Numbered from the stretch's first letter, positions 46,797-55,316 are shown. The stretch is 64,000 nucleotides of DNA from Acidobacteriota bacterium (GCA_013289585.1 JABCZR010000015.1:1-64000), one strand, 5' to 3'. Notes: generated by a model not told the origin, from the letters alone. Numbers and translations: made by a program.

Positions 46797-47075
46797 ATGC
46801 CCCCCGACCTCACAAGTTTTCCGCGCCTCGCCCCCGGCTGCCGCCTCAACGACAAATCACAACAGCCGCGCACGCTCCTCATGCCCGAACGCGCCTTACG
46901 CCTCAATGGCCCCAGCCTCGAAATCGTGGAACGCTGCGACGGCAAGCACACCGTCCAGCAAATCATTACCGATTTGCAGAAAATCTATTCGAAGGCCGTG
47001 CCGCAAAAAGTGGAATCCGACATCCTGGGCTATCTTGCTCTTCTGCACGAGCAGCGCGCCCTCGATTTCACATAG
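46797..47075 (+). CDS. pqqD: PqqD peptide chaperone
   Basis: 92 aa, normal size. It binds PqqA and presents it to PqqE. PRLAPGCRLN, LLMPERALRLNGPSLEIVERCDGKHTV are typical of the winged-helix RRE fold. Nine bases follow pqqC. Between this gene and pqqE stands an unusual hairpin. Confidence 0.94.
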   Translation: MPPDLTSFPRLAPGCRLNDKSQQPRTLLMPERALRLNGPSLEIVERCDGKHTVQQIITDLQKIYSKAVPQKVESDILGYLALLHEQRALDFT

Positions 47076-47085
47076 TCTTTGGAGT

Positions 47086-47108
47086 GCGGGAGCGCAGCTC
47101 CCGCTTTT
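47086..47108 (+). terminator. hairpin plus T4 inside the pqq operon
   Basis: A perfect 8-bp stem GCGGGAGC-GCA-GCTCCCGC followed by TTTT, ten bases after the pqqD stop and about 27 bases before the pqqE start. Could act as an attenuator that lowers pqqE, or be a member of the GGAGTGCGG repeat family also seen at 56511. Confidence 0.55.
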
Positions 47109-47134
47109 CCGGCGACCACACCGTCAAAACGAGA

Positions 47135-48241
47135 ATGACCACTGAACTCTCCAACCCGCTAGCCCTCATTGCAGAACTCACCCACCGCTGCCCATTGCAT
47201 TGCGTCTACTGCTCCAACCCTCTCGAAATGCAATCTCGCGCCAACGAACTCTCCACCGAAACTTGGTCGCGCGTTTTCAAGGAAGCCGCCCAAGCCGGAG
47301 TCCTCCAAGCCGACTTCACCGGTGGCGAACCTCTCGCCCGCACCGACATCCTCGAACTCGTCCGCGCCGCCCGCGCAGCTGGTCTCTACGTCAACCTGAT
47401 CACCTCCGGCTTGCCCATGGACGAAGCAAAACTCGCCGCTCTCGTCGAAGCCGGCCTCGATCATGTCCAACTCAGCTTCCAAGGCGCTCGCGAAGAAATC
47501 GCCAATGAAATCTCCGGCGCCCGCTCCCACGAACAAAAACTTCGCGTCCTCGAATGGCTGAAACAACATCGCATCGCTGTCACACTGAACTTCGTTATTC
47601 ATCGCCGCAATATCGATCAGCTCGAGGAAATGCTTGCCATTGCCGAATCTTCCAACGCCACGCGCGTCGAATTTGCAAATGTGCAATATTACGGCTGGGC
47701 CTTCGCCAATCGCGAAAACCTCTTGCCCACTCGCGAGCAGCTAAATCATTCCGTGGAAATTTTGAAGCGCGCACAGGAAAGACTGAAGGGGAAAATCCGC
47801 ATCCAATTCGTCGTCCCGGACTACTACGCCAAATACCCCAAACCGTGCATGGGCGGCTGGGGACGCAAGCTCCTGCTCATCACTCCTAGCGGTGACGCAC
47901 TTCCCTGCCACGCCGCTCAAGTTATCCCCGGCCTCGCGTTCGAAAATGTAAGAGATAAAAGTCTGCGCGAAATCTGGGAGCACTCTCCCGCATTTCAAAA
48001 ATTCCGGGGCGAAGCGTGGATGCAGGAGCCATGTAAAACCTGCGACCGCCGGGACCAGGATTTCGGCGGCTGCCGCTGCCAGGCGTTGTTGCTGGCAGGT
48101 GATGCCGCCGCTACCGATCCCGTATGTTCTCTCGCTCCTCTCCGTCCCAAAGTCGACGCCATCCTCGCAGGGATGAACAGCGCACCCCGTGCGGAGATTT
48201 TCGTGAAGCCCAATTGGCTGTACCGCCCGAACCCCTCCTAA
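47135..48241 (+). CDS. pqqE: PqqA peptide cyclase PqqE (radical SAM)
   Basis: 368 aa from the ATG of MTTELSNPLALIAELTHRC; the track ORF extends 266 codons upstream as a shadow of pqqC and pqqD. The radical SAM cluster is CPLHCVYC (Cx3Cx2C). Further cysteines in PCHAAQ, CKTCDRRDQDFGGCRC and PVCSLAP match the SPASM auxiliary clusters. It joins Glu and Tyr of PqqA by a carbon-carbon bond. The stop overlaps the convergent MFS gene. Confidence 0.96.
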   Translation: MTTELSNPLALIAELTHRCPLHCVYCSNPLEMQSRANELSTETWSRVFKEAAQAGVLQADFTGGEPLARTDILELVRAARAAGLYVNLITSGLPMDEAKLAALVEAGLDHVQLSFQGAREEIANEISGARSHEQKLRVLEWLKQHRIAVTLNFVIHRRNIDQLEEMLAIAESSNATRVEFANVQYYGWAFANRENLLPTREQLNHSVEILKRAQERLKGKIRIQFVVPDYYAKYPKPCMGGWGRKLLLITPSGDALPCHAAQVIPGLAFENVRDKSLREIWEHSPAFQKFRGEAWMQEPCKTCDRRDQDFGGCRCQALLLAGDAAATDPVCSLAPLRPKVDAILAGMNSAPRAEIFVKPNWLYRPNPS

Positions 48242-49518
48242 TCCGCCGCAGCTGTTTGCGTTTTATCCAGCCTCATCACCACCGTGCCGATGAAAATCAG
48301 GCTGCCCACTAGCACCAGCGACCCGAACACCGTCAGTGTAGTCTGCGGCCCGAGGTGCTTCACCACACCGCTCGCGATCAGCGAGCCGATAGGCTGCACA
48401 CCCATAAACATCGTCGCGTACACCGCGATTACCCGGCTGCGTAATTCATCCGGCACCCGATTTTGGATCAAAGTATTTGTCGCCGCCATTTGCGATGTCG
48501 CGGCAAACCCCACCACAAAAAGCGTCACACTGCACAGCCAGAAAACCTTCGCCTGCGAAAAAATAATCAGGCACACCGAACACGTCAATGACGTCGCGGC
48601 GATCCATCGTGCCAGCCCTCTGTAGTGTGTGCGTGCGGCGAACTGCAGCGCGCCGAGTACTGCGCCCACCCCCGCCGAGCTCATCAGGAACCCGAGCGTC
48701 CGCGCGTCCGACTTCAAGACGTCCTGCGCGTAAACCGGCATGAACACGGAATACTGCAAACCAAAGAGGCTCAGGGCGCTGAGCAATAACAGCGCCGACC
48801 GTATCGGCAGATCGCTCATGGCAAATCGAAAGCCCTGCACAAAACTCCGCAGCGGCGAATCCGTGCTTGGCTTGATCACTCTTGGTTCTATCCGCATCAT
48901 CAGCAGCGCCACGATGACCGCTACAAAACTCAATCCGTTGATAAAGAAGCACCAGCCTGCCCCCAGGTAGGCAATCGCTATTCCTGCAATTGCCGGGCCC
49001 ACCGCCCGCGCTCCATTGAAAATCGACGAATTCAGCGCAATCGCATTTGGCAGATCTTCCTTCCCCACCATCTGCACAAAAAACGCCTGCCGGATTGGCA
49101 CATCGAACGCGTTGACGATGCCCACCAGGAACGCGATGCCGATCAATTGCCATTTTCCAATCCAATGTGTCCACGTTAGCCCCGCCAGGACGAACGCCAG
49201 GATCATCGTAATGGTCTGCGTAACGATTACGCCACGATGGCGGTCAAATCGGTCCCCCACGTACCCGCCAAACGAAGAAAGAAACAACATCGGCACCTGG
49301 CTCGCAAATCCAAACACACCGAGCAGCGCCGCAGAGTGCGTCAGCTGGTAGACCAGCCACAGCTGCGCCATGTTCTGCATCCACGTTCCGATTAGCGAAA
49401 TGAGTTGTCCTGCGATGAACAGTTGGAAATTGCGGTGCTGCATCGCGCGGAAGCGCGTGGAAACGGCGGGAAGGCGCGTGGGCTCGGCGGGGCTGACCGC
49501 TGTGCGGTCACTCTTCAA
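48238..49518 (-). CDS. MFS exporter (EntS/MFS_3-like)
   Basis: 426 aa with about twelve TM helices. GTWMQNMAQLWLVYQLT near TM1 and GGYVGDRFDRHRGVIVTQ in the TM2-3 loop fit the MFS_3 group of drug and siderophore exporters. IMVNAFDVPIRQ-type sequence (GIVNAFDVPIRQAFF) is also common to this group. Substrate unknown. It is convergent with pqqE and overlaps its end by four bases. Confidence 0.88.
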   Translation of the reverse strand: MKSDRTAVSPAEPTRLPAVSTRFRAMQHRNFQLFIAGQLISLIGTWMQNMAQLWLVYQLTHSAALLGVFGFASQVPMLFLSSFGGYVGDRFDRHRGVIVTQTITMILAFVLAGLTWTHWIGKWQLIGIAFLVGIVNAFDVPIRQAFFVQMVGKEDLPNAIALNSSIFNGARAVGPAIAGIAIAYLGAGWCFFINGLSFVAVIVALLMMRIEPRVIKPSTDSPLRSFVQGFRFAMSDLPIRSALLLLSALSLFGLQYSVFMPVYAQDVLKSDARTLGFLMSSAGVGAVLGALQFAARTHYRGLARWIAATSLTCSVCLIIFSQAKVFWLCSVTLFVVGFAATSQMAATNTLIQNRVPDELRSRVIAVYATMFMGVQPIGSLIASGVVKHLGPQTTLTVFGSLVLVGSLIFIGTVVMRLDKTQTAAAD

Positions 49519-49644
49519 AATGTTCTTCCTCCACCCGTTGGATGCGGAGAACCGGGACTAGTCACCATGCCGTGAGAGGAGAGGTGTTGTCAATGCGGTC
49601 GAAAGTGGGGAACGAACCAGATTGTCTCTTGAAAAAAAAAGTCG

Positions 49645-50358
49645 CTATTCGTTCGGCGGATCCGGCGCTCCCCCAACGTGGAGATGGCTCAAATCCCGCA
49701 ACGTCGCTTTGTCTTCATCGCTCATTCCGCGCGTAAAATTCGGATCGTTCAGCCGCTGATTCCGCGCCGACTCCGGCATGTTCTGCAGCACCTGTAACCG
49801 CTGCCGAATCGCCTGCCTGCGGTCCTGCGGCATCTGCTTCCACTTTGGCAGTACATCGTTTCGAATGTGACTCTGTTGCGCCGGCGTCAGCTTGTTCCAT
49901 GCCTGCGCGCGGTCCTTGAACTCCTGTTTTTGAGCAGGACTGAGGCTTTGATAGCGCCTGTTGTTTTCCAAAATCTTCTGCTGCTCTTGCGGATTCAAAT
50001 TATCAAATCGCTTCGGCGGCGGCGGAGTGAACGCTGACGGCGGACGGCTCGGATTGTTGTACGGCCGCGCCTCCGTCCCCCCGTGATTCGCATTTGATTG
50101 CGGCGGGCGGTTCGAATTCCCATTCGCGTGCGATTGCCCCTGCGGCTGATATTGCTGTGGCTGGTGTTGCGGCGGTTGATGCTGCTGCGGCTGATGCGGT
50201 TGTGGCTGATGTTGCTGATTCGACGGCTTTGGCGGCCGATTCTCCGGGTGACTCTGTCCCCAATGCGCGCGCTGCGCCTGCGCATAGCATGGCACAGCCA
50301 CTGCCGCGCTCATCCCCAGCGCTATAAGCCATCCCGCGAATTGGAGTTTCCGTTTCAT
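49645..50358 (-). CDS. exported DUF3106-like protein with Gln/His/Pro tract
   Basis: 237 aa. Signal peptide (about 1-26), then a low-complexity HQPQ-rich segment (about 45-75) and a Pro-rich linker. The C-terminal half repeats short helices (LNPQEQQKILENNRRYQSL, LSPAQKQEFKDRAQAW, LTPAQQSHIRNDVLPKW, MPQDRRQAIRQRL), the DUF3106 pattern. It is the third gene after an ECF sigma factor and its anti-sigma, so it may be an envelope-stress product. The His/Gln tract could bind metal; untested. Confidence 0.75.
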   Translation of the reverse strand: MKRKLQFAGWLIALGMSAAVAVPCYAQAQRAHWGQSHPENRPPKPSNQQHQPQPHQPQQHQPPQHQPQQYQPQGQSHANGNSNRPPQSNANHGGTEARPYNNPSRPPSAFTPPPPKRFDNLNPQEQQKILENNRRYQSLSPAQKQEFKDRAQAWNKLTPAQQSHIRNDVLPKWKQMPQDRRQAIRQRLQVLQNMPESARNQRLNDPNFTRGMSDEDKATLRDLSHLHVGGAPDPPNE

Positions 50359-50364
50359 TTCCCT

Positions 50365-50847
50365 TTACAGTTGTTGACTCTGATTCGGGTCACCCGGTTC
50401 GTCCGGCTGCACCGGCTGTGGCAGGTCGCTCAACGGCCCGAAATCCGATATCACGTCGAAGTTTTCCAGCACCGGCAAATTCTGGTTGATGTTGTCGATG
50501 TCCCCGGCACTCAGTGAATTGTCCAATTTTTGCGATCCGATCCACACCGTCGCCAGCAGCAGCATCGACGCTGCCAGCGCCGCTCGCGGCGACGGCGTCA
50601 TCCATGCCCACCAGCTCTGCTTCGCCGGCTCCGCCGCTACGCGCGCGCGCACACGGATATCAAACGCCCCCGATGGCTCGATCATCGGCAGCTCGTCCAG
50701 CAACACATTCAGCGAGCGAAATTCGTTCACGCGCAATTGGCACGCCCCGCACGCCAGGAGATGCTTCTCCATCTCCAGCCGTTCGCCTTCTTTCAGGCGC
50801 CCGTCCACGAATCCCAGAATCTTCCCTTCCATCCGGCTGCAACTCAT
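50365..50847 (-). CDS. zinc-finger (ZAS) anti-sigma factor
   Basis: 160 aa. The N-terminal domain contains H29-x3-C33-x2-C36 (MEKHLLACGACQ), the anti-sigma zinc motif. One TM (about 87-106) follows and the rest, rich in Pro/Asp, should be periplasmic. Lies downstream of the ECF sigma gene, as expected of a partner that sequesters it at the membrane. Confidence 0.88.
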   Translation of the reverse strand: MSCSRMEGKILGFVDGRLKEGERLEMEKHLLACGACQLRVNEFRSLNVLLDELPMIEPSGAFDIRVRARVAAEPAKQSWWAWMTPSPRAALAASMLLLATVWIGSQKLDNSLSAGDIDNINQNLPVLENFDVISDFGPLSDLPQPVQPDEPGDPNQSQQL

Positions 50848-50908
50848 GACTTCCTTCCCTTCTGGCCTAACTCCACCACTTTCCTTGCCGCGCCAGCGAC
50901 TGTAGTGG

Positions 50909-50924
50909 CCGGTCTTTAGACCGG
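50909..50924. repeat. palindrome between sigma and anti-sigma genes
   Basis: CCGGTCT-TT-AGACCGG is a perfect 7-bp inverted repeat just after the sigma stop codon. No T-run follows, so it is more likely a repeat or RNA-stability element than a terminator. Confidence 0.5.
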
Positions 50925-50929
50925 TAATC

Positions 50930-51526
50930 CTACCGCCCCTGCGCCGCCACGAGAGGGGCTAGTTCCACCCGCAGCGTTTCGTACGCTCGGAAGAGCAGCG
51001 ATTTCAGCGCGCTCTCCGAGCATTCCAAAATTTTCGAAATCTCTCCGTAATCCAACTCTTGATACTTGTGCAGCAGCACCGCCGCGCGTTGCTTCTCCGG
51101 CAGCTTATCAATGGCATGCCGGATCATCTTGCGCCTCGCATCCTCCACCAGGTGCTGCTCAATGTTCGGGCTCTTTTCGGCAATGTCCAGAGCCCGCTCA
51201 TCGCCATCCTCGGCATCCACGGTGACCGGCGCATCCAGTGAGATTTCCATGCGCTGATAACGGTTGTCCCGCACCGAATTCAACGCCAAGTTTGTCGCGA
51301 TCCGGAAGAGCCATGTTGTGAACTTCGCGCTTGGCACGTAATCTTCCCGCGCGCGGTACACGCGCAAGAAAACTTCCTGTGCCAGGTCTTCCGCCTGTTC
51401 CCGGTTCCGAACCATCCGGTACAGAAAATTGACCAGCGGACTCCGATAGCGATGCAGGAGAAGTGCGAACGACTGTTCGTCGCCCGCCTTCACGTCCAGC
51501 ATCAGTTGGACGTCCGACCTGGCCAT
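50930..51526 (-). CDS. ECF RNA polymerase sigma factor
   Basis: 198 aa from the ATG of MARSDVQ; the track uses a GTG three codons earlier. Region 2 contains NREQAEDLAQEVFLRVYRA and FTTWLFRIATNLALNSVRD; region 4 contains LPEKQRAAVLLHKYQELDYGEISKILECSESALKSLLFRA. The partner anti-sigma follows after about 80 bases. A plausible ECF promoter directly upstream suggests autoregulation. Confidence 0.93.
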   Translation of the reverse strand: MARSDVQLMLDVKAGDEQSFALLLHRYRSPLVNFLYRMVRNREQAEDLAQEVFLRVYRAREDYVPSAKFTTWLFRIATNLALNSVRDNRYQRMEISLDAPVTVDAEDGDERALDIAEKSPNIEQHLVEDARRKMIRHAIDKLPEKQRAAVLLHKYQELDYGEISKILECSESALKSLLFRAYETLRVELAPLVAAQGR

Positions 51527-51543
51527 AGTCGCCACACTGTATC

Positions 51544-51571
51544 AAACACTCGTGTTCTCAGAAAGTTGCAA
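51544..51571 (-). promoter_or_regulatory. possible ECF-type promoter of the sigma operon
   Basis: TGCAAC (51566-51571), 16 bases, TGTTTG (51544-51549) on the minus strand, about 20 bases before the sigma start. AAC in the -35 region and 16-base spacing fit ECF promoters in general; the exact consensus for this sigma is unknown. Confidence 0.35.
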
Positions 51572-51607
51572 GTGGTAGGAGTACTCGAGGGCGAAACTGC
51601 GGCGAAT

Positions 51608-52351
51608 CTAAACGCGGAATAAACGCTCCATTATCAACAAGCTAACAACGCCTACAAAAACCAGAAGCGCCATCCGCCAATTTGGCTCCCGGTTCACTTC
51701 GGGTAGTAAATCCGTCGCCGCCACATATAACGTGACTCCGCCTGAAAGGGGGAGCGCGTACTTCAATTGCCCCTGGAGCGAGCTCGTCAGCAACACGCCC
51801 GCAACCGTCGCCGCTCCTAATAACCCCGCCGCCAGAATCGCGTTGCGCTTTCCCTGCCCGCTCGCCAGCACCACCGAAGCCACCGTGAATCCTTCCGGCA
51901 GCTTGTGCAGAAACACCGCGAAAAACATCACCGCTCCCAGCCACGTCGAAACCAGGAACCCCGCCGCGATCGCCACGCCATCAAAAAACGTGTGAATCGT
52001 CATCCCCACCAGCACGCTGGTCCGCGCATGATGATGGCTCATCTCCTCAACGTGCGTCTCTTCTCCAAAATGAAAGTGCGGAGCAAGCGTGTGTTCGAAC
52101 AAGTGCACCAGAAAATATCCGATTAGGACATAGAGCAGCGCGCCCTCCCCCGAAAGTCGCACCGACTCTGGAATCACCTCAACAAACGCGACTGCCAGCA
52201 TGTACCCCGCGCCCAGCGCCAGAAAATATTGCAAAAATTTCCGTGGCCACTCCTTTCGAACGACAAAGTACCCGCCTACCAAATTTCCCGCCGCCGCGAT
52301 AAGCCCCAGCCCCGCCGCCAGCGCCGTCCGAAATGTTAAGTCATGCCCCAT
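51608..52351 (-). CDS. ZIP-family metal transporter
   Basis: 247 aa with about eight TM helices. A His-rich loop (HFHFGEETHVEEMSHHHAR) precedes the metal-site helix VGMTIHTFFDGVAIAAGF, and FLHKLPEGFTVASV forms the next one: the HNXXD/EEXXH-type pattern of ZIP zinc or iron transporters is recognisable. Direction and exact metal cannot be read from sequence. Stands alone. Confidence 0.88.
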   Translation of the reverse strand: MGHDLTFRTALAAGLGLIAAAGNLVGGYFVVRKEWPRKFLQYFLALGAGYMLAVAFVEVIPESVRLSGEGALLYVLIGYFLVHLFEHTLAPHFHFGEETHVEEMSHHHARTSVLVGMTIHTFFDGVAIAAGFLVSTWLGAVMFFAVFLHKLPEGFTVASVVLASGQGKRNAILAAGLLGAATVAGVLLTSSLQGQLKYALPLSGGVTLYVAATDLLPEVNREPNWRMALLVFVGVVSLLIMERLFRV

Positions 52352-52358
52352 GGAAGAA

Positions 52359-52391
52359 GTTCACAGCCGACAGTTCACAGCCAACAGTAAG
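52359..52391. repeat. left repeat tract flanking the four-helix-bundle gene
   Basis: Contains CAGCCGACAG and AGCCAACAGT separated by TTCAC. Both ten-base words recur in inverted orientation in the right tract at 52787-52818. Confidence 0.65.
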
Positions 52392-52403
52392 AAGGACATC
52401 GCG

Positions 52404-52763
52404 CTACGAGGTGTGCGCAATCTTGATTCGAAGGCCTGACAACATTCGAAGAATCTCAGAGACTTCTTTCAAATACCGAGAAGCGGCAGAGAGTTCGATG
52501 TAGCCCAGGTCTCGGCTCACCATCAGAAGATATTCGGTCTCAGCAAGAGAGCCTTCGGCGATATTCAGAAACCGCGCAAAGTCGGACTGACTTTGCCGCT
52601 TTGATCCTTCGGCAATATTAGTGGGGACGGAAAGCGCAGCACGCCGTAGCTGCGACGTCAGCCCGAATTGCTCGGAGCGCGGAAATCCGACGCTTGCGCC
52701 GTAGATACCAAGGACAAGCTTGCGGCTTCTCTGCCATACGAGCAGTTTAGTGAAGTGCTGCAT
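52404..52763 (-). CDS. four-helix-bundle protein (S23 / 23S rRNA intervening-sequence type)
   Basis: 119 aa. Starts FTKLLVWQRSRKLVLGIYGAS and has FPRSEQFGLTSQLRRAALSVPTNIAEGSKRQ and FLNIAEGSLAETEYLLMVSRDLGYI, all hallmarks of this family. Members were first seen inside 23S rRNA intervening sequences but mostly occur as free genes of unknown function. The gene is bracketed by inverted repeat tracts, which suggests a small mobile unit. No rRNA is nearby. Confidence 0.88.
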   Translation of the reverse strand: MQHFTKLLVWQRSRKLVLGIYGASVGFPRSEQFGLTSQLRRAALSVPTNIAEGSKRQSQSDFARFLNIAEGSLAETEYLLMVSRDLGYIELSAASRYLKEVSEILRMLSGLRIKIAHTS

Positions 52764-52786
52764 GGTTATCTCGTGTCCTCCTCACG

Positions 52787-52818
52787 CAGTAAGCTGTCGG
52801 CTGTCAACTGTTGGCTTA
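52787..52818. repeat. right repeat tract flanking the four-helix-bundle gene
   Basis: Holds CTGTCGGCTG and ACTGTTGGCT, exact reverse complements of the two words of the left tract. Lies just after the ychF stop codon side and before the four-helix gene's start. Confidence 0.65.
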
Positions 52819-52819
52819 T

Positions 52820-53890
52820 TTATCCGCTATGCCTAAACAAAATCACATCGCCTTCTTGCACAATATATTCTTTCCCCTCCAACCGCACCTGCGCCTTCTC
52901 TCTCGCCGCCGTCAAACTCCCCGCAGTCAGCAATTCATTCCACCGCAGCACTTCCGCCCGTATAAATCCACGCTCGATGTCGCTGTGAATCGCTCCTGCC
53001 GCCTTCACCGCCGTCGCTCCCTTTCGAATCGTCCACGCCCGCACTTCCGGCTCTCCCGCCGTAAAGAACTGGATCAACCCCAGCAAGTCATACGTCGCGC
53101 GAATCAACCGGTTCAGCCCCGGCTCTTTCAATCCATACGAAGCCAGCAACTCCGCTGCTTCCTTCTCATCCATTTCCGAAAGTTCCGCCTCCAGCCGCCC
53201 GCAAATCGCCACCACCGCCGCATTCGGCCGCCCTTGCAACGAGCTCAAGTTGTGCCGCTCCACCGCCGTGTCCAGCTTGTCCGCTTCGTCATCCCCCAGA
53301 TTCAGCACATACAAAACTGGACGCGCAGACAAAAACAAAAATCCCCCGATCGATTTTCTCTCCTCCGGGTTCAACTCGAGCTCGCGCAGCGCTTTTTCCG
53401 CCTCCACATGTGCTTTGCACTTCTCCAAAGTATTCTTTTCCAGAAGCAGCGCCGGCTCGCTCTTCTTTTTCAAATCTTTCTCGAGCCGCTCCAGCCGCCG
53501 CGTAATCTGATCGTGGTCGGAAAGCATCAGCTCCAGATCCAGATTCGTTGCGTCGCGCAACGGATCAATGCTCCCCTCCGAATGCGGCACCGAAGGATCG
53601 TCAAACACGCGAATCACGTGCGCAATCACGTCTACTTCGCGCAATTGCGCCAGCGCATCCCGCATGCGCTCCTTCTGCATCCCGCCCAAATCCACATAAT
53701 TCACCGTCGCATATGTGATCTTTTTCGGGTTATAGAGCTTCGCCAGCTCCACCAAACGTGGCTCCGGCACCTTCGCCACACCCACGTGCGTCGTCGACGC
53801 CCCCGCCTTCCCCTCCACATGCGCTTTCGTCAAGATCCGAAACAGCGTCGTCTTTCCAACCTGCGGCAATCCAATAATTCCTGTCTGCAT
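52820..53890 (-). CDS. ychF: redox-regulated ATPase YchF
   Basis: 356 aa. Obg-family P-loop NTPase: GIIGLPQVGKTTLFRILT, VPEPRLVELAKLYNPKK, VDLGGMQKERMRDALAQLREVD, and a C-terminal TGS domain (RAWTIRKGATAVKAAGAIHSDIE, then VQEGDVILFRHS). It prefers ATP over GTP in known members and associates with ribosomes. Monocistronic by position. Confidence 0.96.
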   Translation of the reverse strand: MQTGIIGLPQVGKTTLFRILTKAHVEGKAGASTTHVGVAKVPEPRLVELAKLYNPKKITYATVNYVDLGGMQKERMRDALAQLREVDVIAHVIRVFDDPSVPHSEGSIDPLRDATNLDLELMLSDHDQITRRLERLEKDLKKKSEPALLLEKNTLEKCKAHVEAEKALRELELNPEERKSIGGFLFLSARPVLYVLNLGDDEADKLDTAVERHNLSSLQGRPNAAVVAICGRLEAELSEMDEKEAAELLASYGLKEPGLNRLIRATYDLLGLIQFFTAGEPEVRAWTIRKGATAVKAAGAIHSDIERGFIRAEVLRWNELLTAGSLTAAREKAQVRLEGKEYIVQEGDVILFRHSG

Positions 53891-54104
53891 AAACCAGCTA
53901 TCCTACCACACGGTCATATCCGTGGTTGTCGGATGCACCGATTGTATGTTGGTCGATTATCCGCGTTATTCTCCCTGGGGATTCGATCGACGTCCGCACA
54001 CTTACTTTCACAAAGATATTCGTCTCTTTCTGCACGAACTGCATGTCGGGAATATTGGATCAAAAGCCCGTTTCACTGCTGCAGGCTCAACTTCCACTCC
54101 GGAG

Positions 54105-55316
54105 TCAATTAGGCAGGTGATCGCCTGGACGGACGATGCGAATTTGGTGGTCGACAAAAGCTCGGTGCATCTCCGGAACTTCAATCTTTGGCATGTGACA
54201 GCTCACGCAGTTCTTAGTGCTTATGGGACACGCCGCACCAGGATGATCGCTTACAGGCTTCGCGCCGGGGTTTGCGAGGTGACAGTTGAGGCACTTCTCG
54301 TCATAGGCAGAAATATCTTGCACCAGTAAAACGTGCGGGTCATGACAAGCAACGCATGTTATTCTCGGGTCTCCGCTGCCCCAACATTTGCTGTTTTGCA
54401 GGCGATACGGCTGCAGGCGAACACTGGGAACGCCACTGATGCCCGCGAGCATGGTGTCCCACCGCGAGCCATGGCATGCGCCGCAAAAATCCACCGAATC
54501 AACCGGGTCGAGTTTGCCGGGGTCGAAGATTAAATTCGCTGCTTGCTCGTCTCCGAAACCTTGTTGAAGAATGCTGGCTTGCATGGCGACAGTGTGCTCT
54601 GCGCCGGGGCCGTGGCAAGCTTCGCACTTGATGCCGGCGGCTAGTTTACCCGGCTCGAATTTGCCTGCGATCACCGAAGCGGTACTGTGGCAAGAGAAGC
54701 AGCGTCTGATTTCACCCGTATCGACGGGACGCGCCATGGCTTCTTCGAGATCGTACGGCAAAAGGAGAGAGCGCGCTGGAGTGAAGTGGAGATTGTCTAA
54801 AGCCCTGAAATAAGAAACGCGGCTTTCAAAGTAATTTCCATTTCTCTGAAGTAAGTATGATTGCCCGACTTCGCCGGTGCCGAAGGCCCAGAGCAGGGGA
54901 GCGGTGAGGGTGCGCGTACCGTCAGTAACGGACAGCTCGGGTTTGCCGGCGTTCATGGTGATCTTGTAAATATATTTGCCGTTATGGAAATTCAATTGGG
55001 CGTGAGAGTGGAGAACTCCGGCATCCTCGGCGTGGATGAGAGTCCGCGCCATGGGCGTGGTCTCTCCTTCGGCGGCTTGCGCCGTGTGGCATCTCTCGCA
55101 GGCGCTCGAGCCTGCGTAGTCTTCCAGGGAGTGGCTCGTTTGCCTGGGCCACCAACCAGGCTCGGCCAAACGATCATCAGTGGTAAGCTGCGCGCGAGCT
55201 GGAATTGGAACGAAGGCTGCGAGGGAGAGCAAGGTTGATAATGCTGCCGATTGCACAAAAAGCAGCCTGCGAAGTAGCACGGTACTTGCCAAAGGAAACG
55301 TGCCTGGGGATCTCAC
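54105..55316 (-). CDS. multiheme cytochrome c, seven CxxCH motifs
   Basis: 403 aa with a signal peptide (about 1-43). Seven heme c sites are visible: CERCH, CFSCH, CEACH, CGACH, CVACH, CLNCH and CVSCH. The first is separated from the rest by a beta-rich stretch of about 130 residues. The layout resembles cytochrome c554-like and tetratricopeptide-associated multihemes of Acidobacteriota. Periplasmic electron transfer is the safe conclusion; substrate and partners are unknown. Neighbours do not help. Confidence 0.88.
   Translation of the reverse strand: MRSPGTFPLASTVLLRRLLFVQSAALSTLLSLAAFVPIPARAQLTTDDRLAEPGWWPRQTSHSLEDYAGSSACERCHTAQAAEGETTPMARTLIHAEDAGVLHSHAQLNFHNGKYIYKITMNAGKPELSVTDGTRTLTAPLLWAFGTGEVGQSYLLQRNGNYFESRVSYFRALDNLHFTPARSLLLPYDLEEAMARPVDTGEIRRCFSCHSTASVIAGKFEPGKLAAGIKCEACHGPGAEHTVAMQASILQQGFGDEQAANLIFDPGKLDPVDSVDFCGACHGSRWDTMLAGISGVPSVRLQPYRLQNSKCWGSGDPRITCVACHDPHVLLVQDISAYDEKCLNCHLANPGAKPVSDHPGAACPISTKNCVSCHMPKIEVPEMHRAFVDHQIRIVRPGDHLPN

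Noticed and set aside
46337-47134. N-terminal 266 codons of the long track ORF containing PqqE
   Set aside because: This part lies in other frames of pqqC and pqqD; homology begins at 47135.
53922-54329. 135-aa plus-strand ORF between ychF and the cytochrome
   Set aside because: Overlaps the end of the cytochrome gene in antisense; no recognisable domain.
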